NCBI GenBank assembly: GCA_030803735.1
Contig: JAURUC010000001.1
Location: 152,501 to 216,500 of the forward strand
From: Actinopolyspora lacussalsi
GTDB taxonomy: Bacteria; Actinomycetota; Actinomycetes; Mycobacteriales; Pseudonocardiaceae
Reading direction: 5' to 3'
Length of the DNA: 64,000 bases
The position numbers and the translations under genes were made by a program. The notes below the pieces were generated by a model. The model was not told the DNA's origin. It ran no database searches and saw only the letters and a list, made by a program, of their open reading frames with translations. Shown in pieces: positions 1-10,336 of this stretch. The first letter of the stretch is position 1; every line of letters begins with the position of its first letter.

Positions 1-1067
<1,067 letters not shown>

Positions 1068-1208
1068 ACCCCCCCAACACACCGCCCACACACGCACCAA
1101 CCCGCAAGCACCCGCGATCTCGCCACCACTATACGGCTCCCAACACAGCCACCACCCCCTGGACAATTCAATACCGGCTGAACCCCCATCAGCCCCCAAT
1201 GGTTTTTT

Positions 1209-1329
1209 GGGTCGGTGGCCACAGCGGAGGAGACACGCCCGGCATCCATCCCGAACCCGGCAGCTAAGCCCTCCAGCGCCCCAGGTACTGCACCCCCACG
1301 GGTGTGGGAGACACGGACACCGCCGACCC
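1209..1329 (+). rRNA. 5S ribosomal RNA
   Basis: A 121-nt 5S rRNA lies about 140 nt after the 23S. The terminal helix is formed by gggtcgg (1209-1215) and ccgaccc (1323-1329). The internal loop signature gaacccggcagctaagccc (about 1253-1271) and the gtgggag loop-E region are conserved. Order and spacing fit a normal rrn operon end; no tRNA is visible in the 23S-5S spacer. Confidence 0.95.
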
Positions 1330-1342
1330 AACCCCCCCCAAA

Positions 1343-1370
1343 CCGGCCCCACCCACCAGGGTGGGGCCGG
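1343..1370 (+). terminator. rrn operon terminator hairpin
   Basis: A 12-bp GC-rich stem (ccggccccaccc / gggtggggccgg, wobble-free) with a very small loop begins 13 nt after the 5S. No U-tract follows, which is common for actinobacterial terminators. Confidence 0.75.
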
Positions 1371-1430
1371 ACCCATACCCAGCCCCTTACGGCTCGTCCC
1401 CACTGCTCCGGACCGCGGAATTCCTCGTTC

Positions 1431-1436
1431 TATCCT
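1431..1436 (+). promoter_or_regulatory. putative -10 box (TATCCT) of a leaderless ilvD transcript
   Basis: TATCCT ends 6 nt before the GTG at 1443, and no Shine-Dalgarno sequence is present. This spacing places the transcription start at or next to the start codon. No good -35 is seen. Confidence 0.5.
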
Positions 1437-1442
1437 CGTATC

Positions 1443-3182
1443 GTGAGTGAAAACATCAGTTCGACGGAATCAGGGGCCGACCACGGCGCAGGCCCCGGAC
1501 AGTCTTCCCGCGCGATGCCGCCCAAACCGCGCAGCCACGAGGTGACCGACGGTATGGAACGCGCGGCCGCTCGCGGCATGTTGCGCGCTGTCGGTATGCA
1601 GGACGGCGACTTCGCCAAACCGCAGATCGGCGTGGCTTCCTCCTGGAACGAGATAACCCCCTGCAATCTCTCGCTGCAGCGACTGGCGGGAAGTGCCAAG
1701 GACGGAGTGCACGCGGCCAACGGCTACCCGCTGGAATTCGGAACCATCTCCGTTTCCGACGGCATCTCGATGGGGCACGAGGGGATGCACTACTCGCTGG
1801 TGTCCCGCGAGATGATCGCGGACTCGGTGGAGACCGTGATGCAGGCCGAACGACTCGACGGTTCGCTGCTGCTGGCGGGCTGCGACAAGAGTCTGCCCGG
1901 AATGCTCATGGCCGCGGCCCGACTGGATCTCGCGTCGGTGTTCATCTACGCGGGATCCATCCTGCCTGGAAAGGTGGACGGGCGCGAGGTCACGATCATC
2001 GACGCCTTCGAAGCGGTGGGTGCCTGCTCGCGGGGGCTCATCCCACGCTCGGAGGTAGACCGCATCGAACGCGCGATCTGCCCCGGCGAAGGGGCGTGCG
2101 GTGGGATGTACACCGCGAACACGATGGCTTGCGCCGCGGAGGCGTTGGGCATGTCGTTGCCGGGTTCGGCGAGCCCACCATCGGTGGACCGTCGTCGTGA
2201 CGCCGGCGCCAGGGCCGCCGGTGAGGCCGTGGTGGGGATGCTGGAGAAAGGCATCACCGCCCGCGACGTGTTGACCAAGGAAGCCTTCGAGAACGCCATC
2301 GCGGTGGTCATGGCGTTCGGCGGTTCCACCAACGCGGTACTGCACCTGCTGGCCATAGCGAACGAGGCGGGCGTCGAGCTGACCCTCGAGGACTTCAACC
2401 GTGTGGGGGACCGTACCCCACATCTCGCCGACGTGAAGCCGTTCGGTGAATACGTGATGACCGCGGTGGACCGTATCGGTGGTGTTCCCGTCGTGATGAA
2501 GGCACTGCTGGACGCGGGGCTCATCCACGGCGACTGTCTGACCGTGACCGGTCGTACCGTGGCAGAGAACCTCGCCGAGCTCGAACCCCCGGAGCTGGAC
2601 GGCTCGGTGATTCATCGACTCTCCGACCCGATACATCCCACCGGTGGTCTGACGGTGCTGCGGGGCTCGTTGGCTCCGGAAGGCGCCGTCGTGAAGAGCG
2701 CGGGATTCGACACCGCACGCTTCGAGGGCACGGCCAGGGTGTTCGACGGGGAGCAGGCCGCGATGGACGCCGTGGAGAACAACACCCTGAGCGCTGGGGA
2801 CGTGGTGGTCATCCGTTACGAGGGGCCCAGGGGCGGTCCGGGCATGCGCGAGATGCTCGCCGTCACCGGTGCGATCAAGGGCGCGGGCCTGGGCAAGGAC
2901 GTTCTGCTGCTCACCGACGGCCGGTTCTCCGGAGGGACGACCGGATTGTGCATCGGCCACGTCGCACCGGAGGCCACCGACGGTGGTCCGATCGCCCTGG
3001 TCGCCGATGGCGACCCGATCCGACTGGATCTGGCGGACCGGAAACTGGACCTGCTGGTTTCGGACGAGGAGCTGTCGCGTCGCGAGCAGCGGTGGCAGCC
3101 GCCGGAGCCGAAGTACCGCAGTGGCGTGCTGGGCAAGTACGCCAAGCTGGTCGGTTCCGCTGCCAACGGTGCGGTCTGCTGA
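1443..3182 (+). CDS. ilvD: Dihydroxy-acid dehydratase (first of two)
   Basis: Converts 2,3-dihydroxy-3-methylbutanoate or -pentanoate to the 2-oxo acids that precede valine and isoleucine; an Fe-S enzyme of the cytosol. Visible are the Fe-S/active-site cysteines in CDKSLPGM and [11 protein letters not shown], the [10 protein letters not shown] segment, and the C-terminal GRFSGGTTG motif. The protein is 579 aa and resembles the mycobacterial IlvD subfamily rather than the 614-aa paralogue at 25330-27174. GTG 1443 is chosen because a TANNNT box sits 6 nt upstream; ATG 1515 ([14 protein letters not shown]) is a possible alternative. The gene follows the rrn operon directly and is convergent with rskA. 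Confidence 0.93.
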   Translation: MSENISSTESGADHGAGPGQSSRAMPPKPRSHEVTDGMERAAARGMLRAVGMQDGDFAKPQIGVASSWNEITPCNLSLQRLAGSAKDGVHAANGYPLEFGTISVSDGISMGHEGMHYSLVSREMIADSVETVMQAERLDGSLLLAGCDKSLPGMLMAAARLDLASVFIYAGSILPGKVDGREVTIIDAFEAVGACSRGLIPRSEVDRIERAICPGEGACGGMYTANTMACAAEALGMSLPGSASPPSVDRRRDAGARAAGEAVVGMLEKGITARDVLTKEAFENAIAVVMAFGGSTNAVLHLLAIANEAGVELTLEDFNRVGDRTPHLADVKPFGEYVMTAVDRIGGVPVVMKALLDAGLIHGDCLTVTGRTVAENLAELEPPELDGSVIHRLSDPIHPTGGLTVLRGSLAPEGAVVKSAGFDTARFEGTARVFDGEQAAMDAVENNTLSAGDVVVIRYEGPRGGPGMREMLAVTGAIKGAGLGKDVLLLTDGRFSGGTTGLCIGHVAPEATDGGPIALVADGDPIRLDLADRKLDLLVSDEELSRREQRWQPPEPKYRSGVLGKYAKLVGSAANGAVC

Positions 3183-3340
3183 CCCGATCGCCCGCGTCGC
3201 GGTCTCGCCCGACGTCATCGGAACCGGACTTCGCAGGGGACGTTCGATCGAGTTGACGCCCGGCCGGTTCGACCGGACCGCCGGGGAACGTGCCGGATTC
3301 CCGGGACACTCCCCGGCGGGCTGTCGGCGTGCCTCGTGGG

Positions 3341-4090
3341 TCAGGTCGGCATGCTCATCTCGAGCAGCGGATTGTTCGAGGGCTGCTCGCTGCCGCCCGC
3401 CGGTTCCACGGTTATGCCGATGGCACGGGTGTTCGGCGGAATCTCGGCCGTCATCGCCGACATGTTGCCGCTGGACTCCTGCCGCAGCAGTCCGGCCGAC
3501 TCCGCGCCGTAATCGCCGAGGAACCACAGTTGGTAAACCCGTTCCGGCGGTGCGGGTTCCATACCGGAGCCCAGGAACATGACTTTGTCCATGCGTTCGG
3601 ACATCACCGTGACGGCTTCCATGTCACCCGTACTGGTGGTGGCGACCTTGGCGTCCGGTGCTCGTACGAGTCGCTCCACCGCCGCGTCACGATCCGCGCG
3701 TGCCTGCTGCAACTCTTGCTGAGTGTTCCACGCCAGGGCACCGAAACCGGCGGCCAGTACGACACCGACGATCGCCGCCGCCGTCGCCAGCCGCGTGCCC
3801 CACGACGCCCGACGGTTCACCCCCCGATTACCGCGGCGTCGTGGTCGTTCCGCTGTGGCGGGGGACTCCTGCCGGGTGCGCGAGACTTCCGACAGCACCC
3901 GCTGCTTGAACTCCTCCGGAGGCTCGACAGCGGTGGTTCTCCCCAGGTAAGCGGCCGTTTCCCGGAACTGGCGCACCTCCTCCGCACAGTCCGAGCACGA
4001 GGCCATGTGCCGTTCGAAGGCCACCCGCTCGGTCTCCGACAGCGCGTCCAGCACGTAGGCCCCCGTCAACGTGGCCATGTCCGTGTTCAT
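3341..4090 (-). CDS. rskA: Anti-sigma-K factor RskA-like membrane protein
   Basis: A 249-aa regulator expected to hold SigK at the membrane. An N-terminal zinc anti-sigma (ZAS-like) domain carries H-x3-C-x2-C in RHMASCSDCAEEV (about residues 26-38). One transmembrane helix follows at about residues 100-122 (AAAIVGVVLAAGFGALAW), then an extracytoplasmic RskA domain. Its ATG overlaps the sigK stop in an ATGA tetranucleotide (4087-4090), so the two are translationally coupled. In M. tuberculosis the pair is Rv0445c/Rv0444c, where regulated proteolysis of RskA frees SigK. The assignment rests on domain pattern and synteny. Confidence 0.88.
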   Translation of the reverse strand: MNTDMATLTGAYVLDALSETERVAFERHMASCSDCAEEVRQFRETAAYLGRTTAVEPPEEFKQRVLSEVSRTRQESPATAERPRRRGNRGVNRRASWGTRLATAAAIVGVVLAAGFGALAWNTQQELQQARADRDAAVERLVRAPDAKVATTSTGDMEAVTVMSERMDKVMFLGSGMEPAPPERVYQLWFLGDYGAESAGLLRQESSGNMSAMTAEIPPNTRAIGITVEPAGGSEQPSNNPLLEMSMPT

Positions 4091-4707
4091 TTGCCCACCC
4101 CCAGGCAGTCCCGGAGTCGGATAAGCCCGTCCCGCAGCCGCGTTTTCAGCGTGGACGCCGGTGTGCTCAGCAATCCGGCCGCTTCCCGGTAGGTGTAGCC
4201 ACGGTAGTAGGTCAGCATCACCGACTCACGTTGAATCTCGGTCAGTGTGGACAGACACTTGCGTACCTGTTGCTGCTCCCAGCGGGAGGCCACGGTCTCC
4301 GACACCTCGTCGAACGGGCGACTCTGCTCCCGCGAGCCGGCACGGCTCTCACGGTCGGTGGCGGCCTGCGCCGAGCGCACGCGGTCCACCGCGCGGCGGT
4401 GTGCCAACGTCAGGACCCAGGTGAGCACGCTGCCCTTGCCAGCGCTGTAGTGCGTGGCGCTGCGCCAGACCTCCACCAGGACTTCCTGCGCCACCTCCTC
4501 GGACTGGGCGGTGTCGCGCACGATGCGCTGCACCAGGCCGAACACCGAGCCGGCGATCAGGTCGTAGAGCCGCTCGAAGGCCTGTTCGTCCCCCTTCGCC
4601 ACCTCGGCGAGCAACGCCTCGGTGTCCGGGCCGTGCTCCGAGGCCTCCTCGAGCTCCTCGGAATCGCGCAACCACCGTTTCGATCGGTGACTCGCGGGGT
4701 TCTCCAT
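4087..4707 (-). CDS. sigK: ECF RNA polymerase sigma factor, SigK-like
   Basis: A 206-aa ECF sigma factor. Region 2 is seen at about residues 40-105 (FERLYDLIAGSVF, EEVAQEVLVEVW, the WVLTLAHRRAVDRVR -10 recognition helix), and region 4 near the C-terminus (LTEIQRESVMLTYYRGYTYREAA, then ASTLKTRLRDGLIRLR as the helix-turn-helix). The ATG at 4707 has a good AAAGGAG ribosome binding site. It lies 21 nt after the UfaA1-type methyltransferase and overlaps rskA by 4 nt. The order methyltransferase-sigK-rskA matches M. tuberculosis except that the DUF1295 gene is not between them here. The mpt70/mpt83 targets known for SigK are absent from the window. Confidence 0.9.
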   Translation of the reverse strand: MENPASHRSKRWLRDSEELEEASEHGPDTEALLAEVAKGDEQAFERLYDLIAGSVFGLVQRIVRDTAQSEEVAQEVLVEVWRSATHYSAGKGSVLTWVLTLAHRRAVDRVRSAQAATDRESRAGSREQSRPFDEVSETVASRWEQQQVRKCLSTLTEIQRESVMLTYYRGYTYREAAGLLSTPASTLKTRLRDGLIRLRDCLGVGK

Positions 4708-4728
4708 CGCGCCGCTCCTTTCTGCGCG

Positions 4729-6009
4729 TTACCCGCTGTCCCGGGCGCCGTCGGTGGTGGGTTTGGCGAAGGCGAGCTGCCACACGTCCAGATATCGTGC
4801 GCGGAATCCCGCTTCACTGTATGCCAGGTAGAACTCCCACATGCGCCGGAACCGCTCGTTGAATCCGAGCCCGGCGATGTGCTCGCGCTGCCGAGTGAAC
4901 TCCGCGCGCCATTGCCGCAGGGTTTCGGCGTAGCTTTGCCCGAAAGCGTGTCGTTCCACAGGGTGAATACCGGTGTGCTCGGACACGATGCGCTCGATGG
5001 CCGGGATCGAGGGCAGCTGCCCGCCCGGGAAGATGTACTTGTGGATCCAGGTGTAGGAGTCCCGGGTCGCCAGCATCCGTTCGTGCGGCATCGTGATCGC
5101 CTGGACAACCGCACGACCCCCGGGCGTCAGCAGCCGGTCGAGCTTCGTGAAGAACCTGTCCCAGTACTCCGCGCCGACGGCTTCGATCATCTCCAGGCTG
5201 ATCACCGCGTCGAACTCTCCGTCGGCCTGCCGGTAGTCGCGCAGCTCGACGTCGACGCGATCGGCCAACCCCGCTCGCTCGACGCGCTCCACGGCGAGCG
5301 CACGTTGCTGCTCCGAAAGGGTCAGCGTGGTGACCCGTGCGCCGCGCCGCGCCGCTCGGATCGCCAGCGATCCCCAGCCGCTGCCGATCTCCAGCAGCCT
5401 GGTCCCCTCCACCACACCGGCCGCGTCGAGCGCCCGGTCGAGTTTGCACCGCTGCGCGGTCGCCAGATCCGTGACCCCCGGGCGGAACAGTCCCGCCGAG
5501 TAGGTCATGGTCTCGTCCAGGAAAGCGGCGAAGACCTCGTTGGACAGGTCGTAGTGCCGTTGTACGTTGCGTGTCGCTCCGGCGGTGGTGTTGCGCTCGG
5601 CCGCGGGCCTGGAGGCATCCACCCAGCGGCGCAGGGACTGCAGCGGGCGCGGTACCAGTACGGAAAGCCGCCGTGCGAACGGGGTCAGCAGCTCGGCCGG
5701 ATCGGGACTGTCCCAGTCACCGGTCATGTAGGCCTCGCCGAAGCCGATCTTGGCGTCCGCCCCGAGGCGGTGGAAGAACTCCTCGGGGCGGATCACTCGC
5801 ATCAGGGGAGCGTCCGGTCCGCCCGCGCCGAGGCGCTCGCCGCCCGCGAGCACCACCCGCACCGGCAGCTCACGTACGGCGTGGCGGAACAGTCGTTCGG
5901 CCAGCCCGGCGCGTATCGGGGAGCGCGGCGGTTGGTCCACCGCGTCCCACACCGCCACGCTAGCCGGGGCGGGGCTAGCCGGGGCGGGTAACGACATGGC
6001 AGTGGTCAT
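4729..6009 (-). CDS. ufaA1: UfaA1-type SAM-dependent cyclopropane/methyl fatty-acid synthase
   Basis: A 426-aa methyltransferase expected to add a methyl carbon from SAM across an acyl-chain double bond of phospholipid. The C-terminal half is a CFA synthase fold: RHYDLSNEVFAAFLDETMTYS, then the SAM loop LEIGSGWGSLAIRAA, and SLEMIEAVG. It matches the M. tuberculosis UfaA1 (Rv0447c) pattern, including the terminal YLAYSEAGFR. ATG 6009 is preferred over an upstream in-frame ATG at 6069 because it forms an ATGA overlap with the DUF1365 stop and has AGGAAGGTG upstream. Whether the product is a cyclopropane or a methyl-branched acid such as tuberculostearate cannot be told from sequence. Confidence 0.87.
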   Translation of the reverse strand: MTTAMSLPAPASPAPASVAVWDAVDQPPRSPIRAGLAERLFRHAVRELPVRVVLAGGERLGAGGPDAPLMRVIRPEEFFHRLGADAKIGFGEAYMTGDWDSPDPAELLTPFARRLSVLVPRPLQSLRRWVDASRPAAERNTTAGATRNVQRHYDLSNEVFAAFLDETMTYSAGLFRPGVTDLATAQRCKLDRALDAAGVVEGTRLLEIGSGWGSLAIRAARRGARVTTLTLSEQQRALAVERVERAGLADRVDVELRDYRQADGEFDAVISLEMIEAVGAEYWDRFFTKLDRLLTPGGRAVVQAITMPHERMLATRDSYTWIHKYIFPGGQLPSIPAIERIVSEHTGIHPVERHAFGQSYAETLRQWRAEFTRQREHIAGLGFNERFRRMWEFYLAYSEAGFRARYLDVWQLAFAKPTTDGARDSG

Positions 6010-6746
6010 CTGACACCTTCCTGGTGAACATGGGGAGTACGGGGGTTCGGCGAGCGTCCGCGCAGCCACAGCGAGATCCCGTGCGCGCGAATCATGGCCG
6101 CCACACGCTGTGGCACCAGCGGGTTGCCCAGCAGCAACCGCGCGAGGCGTCGCGGTTCAGCCGGAACGCGGCGACCGCGTATCTCCGCCGTCAACAACGG
6201 TTTCCCCACCTCGTCGAGCAGCCGGACGCTCACGCCCACCCGTTCACCCGGATAACTCAGCCGCATCTCGTAGCTTCCCCGTTGTGGCAGGAAGGGCGAG
6301 ACGTAGAACCGCTTGGTGACCGTGGCGTGCCCGTGTGGATCCGGCCGCAGCAGGTAGCAGTGTCGCTCTCCATAGGTGTTGTGGACCTCGGCCACCACGC
6401 ATGCCAGCTCCCCGTCCGGACGGTGACACCAGTAGAACGTGACGGGGTTGAACACGTAGCCCAGCACCCGTGCGTGGGCCAGCATGAGCACTCGACCGCC
6501 TTCGAGTTCCACGCCGTTGCGGGACAGCCAGTTGTCCAGGTTGGCCCGGATGGAGCGGTGGGGAGACCCGAGGTGATCACGTGCCTCGAACCGTGCGAAC
6601 GGTCGTAGCGGTAGTGGCAGCCGTGGCAGGTCGTCCAGATCGACCAGCCAGGTGTAGAGCCGGTGCCGGAATCCGCCGCTCGGTTCGGTGTGCCTGGTGT
6701 GGCCGACCGTCACGTCGTACAGGGCGGCCGTTGTCGAATCGCTCAT
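6006..6746 (-). CDS. DUF1365 family protein
   Basis: A 246-aa protein of the DUF1365 family (M. tuberculosis Rv0448c). Characteristic segments are the N-terminal YTWLVDLDDLPRLP, the FNPVTFYWCH signature, EVHNTYGERHCYLL and the FYVSPFL-like motif. Its biochemical role is not established; the family is almost always beside an FAD amine-oxidase-like gene and a CFA synthase, suggesting a role in lipid modification. ATG 6746 is chosen with GGTGAG just upstream. GTG 6755 would instead give a GTGA overlap with the preceding gene and is equally possible. Confidence 0.82.
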   Translation of the reverse strand: MSDSTTAALYDVTVGHTRHTEPSGGFRHRLYTWLVDLDDLPRLPLPLRPFARFEARDHLGSPHRSIRANLDNWLSRNGVELEGGRVLMLAHARVLGYVFNPVTFYWCHRPDGELACVVAEVHNTYGERHCYLLRPDPHGHATVTKRFYVSPFLPQRGSYEMRLSYPGERVGVSVRLLDEVGKPLLTAEIRGRRVPAEPRRLARLLLGNPLVPQRVAAMIRAHGISLWLRGRSPNPRTPHVHQEGVR

Positions 6747-6751
6747 CCGGC

Positions 6752-8032
6752 TCACCAGCCCGCGCCCAGTGCGGCGGCGGCACGTACCCCCGAGGCGCAG
6801 CCGTCCTCGTGGAAGCCCCAACCCTGGTACGCCCCCGCGAAGCGGACGCGGTCGTCGCCGATCTCGTGCAACCGCCGCTGCGCGGCCACCGCCTCGGGAG
6901 TGTAGATCGGGTGTCGGTAGGTCATGCTCGCCAGCACGTTGTCCGATCGGACTCGCTCACCGGAGTTCAGCGAGACCAGGTAGTCGTCCGGCTCGGCCAG
7001 TCGCATCAGGCGGTTCATGTGGTAGCTGATCCGCGCCCCGGTCCCGGCCCGGTCGCAGGAGGGCATCGTGTAGTTCCAGCTGGCCACGGCCGCCGGGCTT
7101 CGCGGCAGCACCGTGGCGTCGGTGTGCAGCAGGGTCTCGTTCTCGCTGTAGCCGAAGGCCCCCAGCAGTTCCTTCTCCAGCGGTTCCGGATCGGCCAGCA
7201 TCTCCAGGGCCGTGTCCGCGGGACTGGCCAGCACGGCGTGCCGTGCTCGGTACCGCTGTCCCGCCGCGTCCCACAGCGTCACCCCCTCGGTGGAGCGCCG
7301 TACCGTTCGTATCGGGGTGGTGGGGCGCACCGCTCGCAGTCGCTCGGCGATGCGCGTCACGTACTCCCGTGATCCCCCGGGGACGAACCGCCAGCTCGGT
7401 GATCCGCGCACGCTCAGCATTCCGTGGTTGCGCAGGAAGCGGAACAGGTAACGCGCCGGGTACTGGCCGCTGCTGATCCCGTCGGCCGACCAGACCGCGG
7501 AGACCAGCGGTAGTGCGAAGTGGTTGACGAAGTACTCCGAGAAGTTCCCCTGCCGAAGGAAGGTTTCCAGCGTGGGCAGCGACTCGTCCGCCACCGGTGT
7601 GTCCAGCAACGAGTTGGATCGCCGGTGGAACCGGATCACCTGCCTGAGCAGGTTCAGGTAGGCCGGGTTGCCCAGATTGTGGGGCTGGGCGAACAGCCCG
7701 CGCAGTCGTTTCGCCCCGGCGTACTCCAGCCCGCACCCCTCACAGCGCACGCTCATCGACATCTCGGTCGGCCGGGTCGTCACGCCCAGCTCCTCGAACA
7801 GCCTGCACAACTGCGGATAGGTGCTCCGGTTGTGCACGATGAAGCCGCTGTCCACGGCTATCCTTCGCCCATCGTCGGTGGGCACGTCGTGGGTGTGCGC
7901 GTTACCGCCCAGTCGGTCCGCCGCTTCGAACAGCGTCACCTCGTAGTGCCGTTGCAGCAGGTACGCCGCCGTCAGTCCGGAAACCCCGGAACCGATGACG
8001 GCCACTCGCGGTCGGCCGGATCCGTTCTCCAT
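6752..8032 (-). CDS. FAD-dependent amine-oxidase-like oxidoreductase
   Basis: A 426-aa NAD/FAD-dependent oxidoreductase, equivalent to M. tuberculosis Rv0449c by locus and length. The Rossmann dinucleotide motif VAVIGSGVSGLTAAYLL is at the N-terminus, followed by FEAADRLGGNAHT (flavin ribose contact), and the C-terminal FAGAYQGWGFHEDG is typical of the subgroup. Start ATG 8032 forms TGATG with the stop of the upstream hydrolase. It probably supplies a redox step to the lipid modification carried out by the adjacent methyltransferases; that is an inference from conserved clustering, and the substrate is unknown. Confidence 0.85.
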   Translation of the reverse strand: MENGSGRPRVAVIGSGVSGLTAAYLLQRHYEVTLFEAADRLGGNAHTHDVPTDDGRRIAVDSGFIVHNRSTYPQLCRLFEELGVTTRPTEMSMSVRCEGCGLEYAGAKRLRGLFAQPHNLGNPAYLNLLRQVIRFHRRSNSLLDTPVADESLPTLETFLRQGNFSEYFVNHFALPLVSAVWSADGISSGQYPARYLFRFLRNHGMLSVRGSPSWRFVPGGSREYVTRIAERLRAVRPTTPIRTVRRSTEGVTLWDAAGQRYRARHAVLASPADTALEMLADPEPLEKELLGAFGYSENETLLHTDATVLPRSPAAVASWNYTMPSCDRAGTGARISYHMNRLMRLAEPDDYLVSLNSGERVRSDNVLASMTYRHPIYTPEAVAAQRRLHEIGDDRVRFAGAYQGWGFHEDGCASGVRAAAALGAGW

Positions 8033-8745
8033 CACTGCCCTCCGGCGTGTCCTTCGAGGTGGGACGGTGTCCTGCCCGCGGCGCGGCTCGGCCCGACCTC
8101 GGCCACGAATTCGCGGGCCAGGCGGGTCCATTCCCGGTGTCGACGCAGCATCGCGTGCCCGCTGCCCGGAACCAGCCGGTACCGCGCGGTGTGTCCGGCG
8201 CGATTCGCCCGCCGTGCGTACTCGGCGGAAGCGGGTGCCGAAGTGATGCCGTCACGATCGCCGTGCGCGAGCAGTGTCCGGGTGCCCGCGAGCTGTTCCA
8301 CCGGATCCGACGGTTCGATCCACGGCGCCAACGCGCAGACGTCACCCACGCCGTCCTCGCCCGCGAGCAGCAGGGCCGCGCGGCCTCCCATCGAGTGTCC
8401 CAACAGCACGATCCGGGCGTGCGGTGAACGTCGTCGGATCTGCCGCAGTGCCCAGCGGGCGTCGACCACCGGATCCCGGTCCGGCTCGTTCCACCCGCGC
8501 AGTCGGTTCCGCAGCAACCACACCGCCGGTGCTCCGCCGTGCTGCCGGGCCACTCGCAGCGCGAGCCACCACATGCGCAGATAGGCCAGCCGCCAGGGGC
8601 GCATCGGCTCCTCGCTGCGGGAGCGTCCGCCGTGCAGCACCAGTACGGCCACGTCAGCCTCGGCGGATCGCCGGATGCTGTGCAGTACGGCTCCGCGGTT
8701 CTCCCCGCCCCGGATCACCCGGTCGGCTGCCTCGTGATCTCGCAT
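8032..8745 (-). CDS. Alpha/beta hydrolase
   Basis: A 237-aa serine hydrolase with the nucleophile elbow GHSMGG, a likely acid residue in AHGDRDGITS, and the catalytic histidine in GSGHAM near the C-terminus. It is the first gene of the minus-strand sigK operon and is coupled to the FAD protein by TGATG at 8034-8030. It has no counterpart in the M. tuberculosis sigK locus. ATG 8745 is used; an in-frame GTG at 8799 would add 18 residues. An acyl-ester or lysophospholipase-like activity would suit the lipid context, but the substrate is not readable from sequence. Confidence 0.75.
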   Translation of the reverse strand: MRDHEAADRVIRGGENRGAVLHSIRRSAEADVAVLVLHGGRSRSEEPMRPWRLAYLRMWWLALRVARQHGGAPAVWLLRNRLRGWNEPDRDPVVDARWALRQIRRRSPHARIVLLGHSMGGRAALLLAGEDGVGDVCALAPWIEPSDPVEQLAGTRTLLAHGDRDGITSAPASAEYARRANRAGHTARYRLVPGSGHAMLRRHREWTRLAREFVAEVGPSRAAGRTPSHLEGHAGGQ

Positions 8746-8920
8746 ACCCGTTGTTCGGAACCGCCGGGCATCGGGGTTGGTCGGTGTGGCGGCCCGCACA
8801 GTCCGGGTGTTCGGGCAATCGCTTTCGCTCTCGGCCGCGAATCGCCCGAAACCGCCGCACGACGTGCCGGATTCGTACGCGCGTGCGGCACTTGATCACG
8901 ACGATCGTGTGGGAGGTCGG

Positions 8921-10336
8921 GTGTTACGAGTTCGCAGGGGTTCTCCCGCGTCGTTCCGGAGCCCTGTCCGCGGCTCGGAGCGGCGCGTTCGTGCCACGCC
9001 GCTCGTCCTGTCGGGACGGAGCAGGAAGCGGGGTCGTACGACCGGCGACGCGAGCGGCGTGGCGGACGGTATCGCCGACCTGGTGGAGCGGGTGCTCGGC
9101 GTCGAGCCCCCGCTGGGGATCAGCGCCTGGGACGGCAGCGGTCACGGACCGCCCGGAAACCCGCGCGTGCTGCTCCGCGGTCGGCGCGCGTTGCGCCACC
9201 TGCTCTACCGCCCCGGGGAACTGGGACTGGCCCGAGCGTTCGTCACCGGCGATCTGGACGTGCGTGGCGATCTCACCGAGGCACTGCGGCGGTGCCGGGC
9301 ACTCGCGCGGCGCGAGGGTGTGACCGTCCCACGGTTCGGCCCCGGGCACTTGTGGGGGTTGCTCCGGGACGCCGCCGTGCTGGGAGCTCTCGGCCCCCGT
9401 CCCGACCCTCCCGGCAGTGAGGCACGGCCCACCGGCAGGCTGCACAGCAGACGACGCGATTCCCAGGTCATCGCGCATCACTACGACCTGGGCAACGAGT
9501 TCTACGGGCTGTTGCTCGATCCCAGGATGGCCTATTCCTGCGGCTACTGGCCCGACGACGGCACCGAGCGCACGTTGGCGGCCGCACAGGAGGCCAAGCT
9601 CGACCTGATCTGCCGCAAGCTCGGTCTGGACAGCGGCACCCGCCTGCTCGACGTCGGTTGTGGTTGGGGTTCGCTGCTGCTCTACGCGGCCGAGCACTAC
9701 GGTGTCTCCGCTACCGGCGTGACCCTCTCTGCGCAGCAGGCCGATCACGTCCGACGGCGCGCACACGAACTCGGGCTGGCGGAGCTGGTCGAGGTCCGGC
9801 GTTGCGACTACCGCGAGCTGGCGGTGCCCGACTCCGGCGATTACGACGCGGTGGCCTCGGTGGAGATGGGTGAACACGTGGGTTCGACCAACTATCCGGA
9901 TTTCGTCGCCACCCTGCACCGCATGCTCCGGCCCGGCGGCAGGCTGCTGCTGCAGCAGATGTCGCGCGGTGATTCGGCACCCGGCGGTGGTGCCTTCATC
10001 GAGTCCTACATCGCGCCGGACATGAACATGGTTCCGATCGGTACGACGCTGTGGAAGCTGGAACGGGCCGGTTTCGAGGTTCGCGATGTCCAGGCTATGC
10101 GCGAGCACTACGTGTACACGGTTCGGGCCTGGTTGCGGACCCTGCTCGACCGGTGGGACGAGGTGATCGCGCTGGCGGGTACGGAACAGGCCAGGGTGTG
10201 GTGGCTGTACCTGGCAGGCGGCGGGCTGGCCTTCGAGGAGAACCGGATGGGAGTGCACCAGATTCTCGGGGTGCGTCCCCGCGAGGACGGTTCGATCGAC
10301 GACGGCACCCTCGCGTTGTCCGAGGTCCGGCGTTGA
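8921..10336 (+). CDS. SAM-dependent cyclopropane-fatty-acyl-phospholipid synthase-like methyltransferase
   Basis: A 471-aa second CFA-type methyltransferase, divergent from the first. An N-terminal substrate domain (LVERVLGVEPPLGISAWDGS, GELGLARAFVTGDLDV) precedes the methyltransferase fold: AHHYDLGNEFYGLLLDPRMAYSC at about 230, the SAM loop LLDVGCGWGSLLLYAAE, and SVEMGEHVG. It is only distantly like the UfaA1-type copy at 4729-6009, so the two probably act on different positions or substrates. GTG 8921 is chosen for its GGGAGG site 4 nt upstream; the reading frame is open further 5' to 8777. It is followed by the DUF1295 gene with a 4-nt overlap. Confidence 0.83.
   Translation: MLRVRRGSPASFRSPVRGSERRVRATPLVLSGRSRKRGRTTGDASGVADGIADLVERVLGVEPPLGISAWDGSGHGPPGNPRVLLRGRRALRHLLYRPGELGLARAFVTGDLDVRGDLTEALRRCRALARREGVTVPRFGPGHLWGLLRDAAVLGALGPRPDPPGSEARPTGRLHSRRRDSQVIAHHYDLGNEFYGLLLDPRMAYSCGYWPDDGTERTLAAAQEAKLDLICRKLGLDSGTRLLDVGCGWGSLLLYAAEHYGVSATGVTLSAQQADHVRRRAHELGLAELVEVRRCDYRELAVPDSGDYDAVASVEMGEHVGSTNYPDFVATLHRMLRPGGRLLLQQMSRGDSAPGGGAFIESYIAPDMNMVPIGTTLWKLERAGFEVRDVQAMREHYVYTVRAWLRTLLDRWDEVIALAGTEQARVWWLYLAGGGLAFEENRMGVHQILGVRPREDGSIDDGTLALSEVRR

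Noticed and set aside
1470..3527. Long minus-strand frame antisense to ilvD (685 codons)
   Set aside because: High GC bias makes the complementary frame of a real gene stop-free; the antisense product has no recognisable motif and ilvD on the plus strand is unambiguous.
4231..5991. Plus-strand frame of 586 codons opposite sigK and the methyltransferase
   Set aside because: It is antisense to two well-supported, coupled genes and has no motifs.
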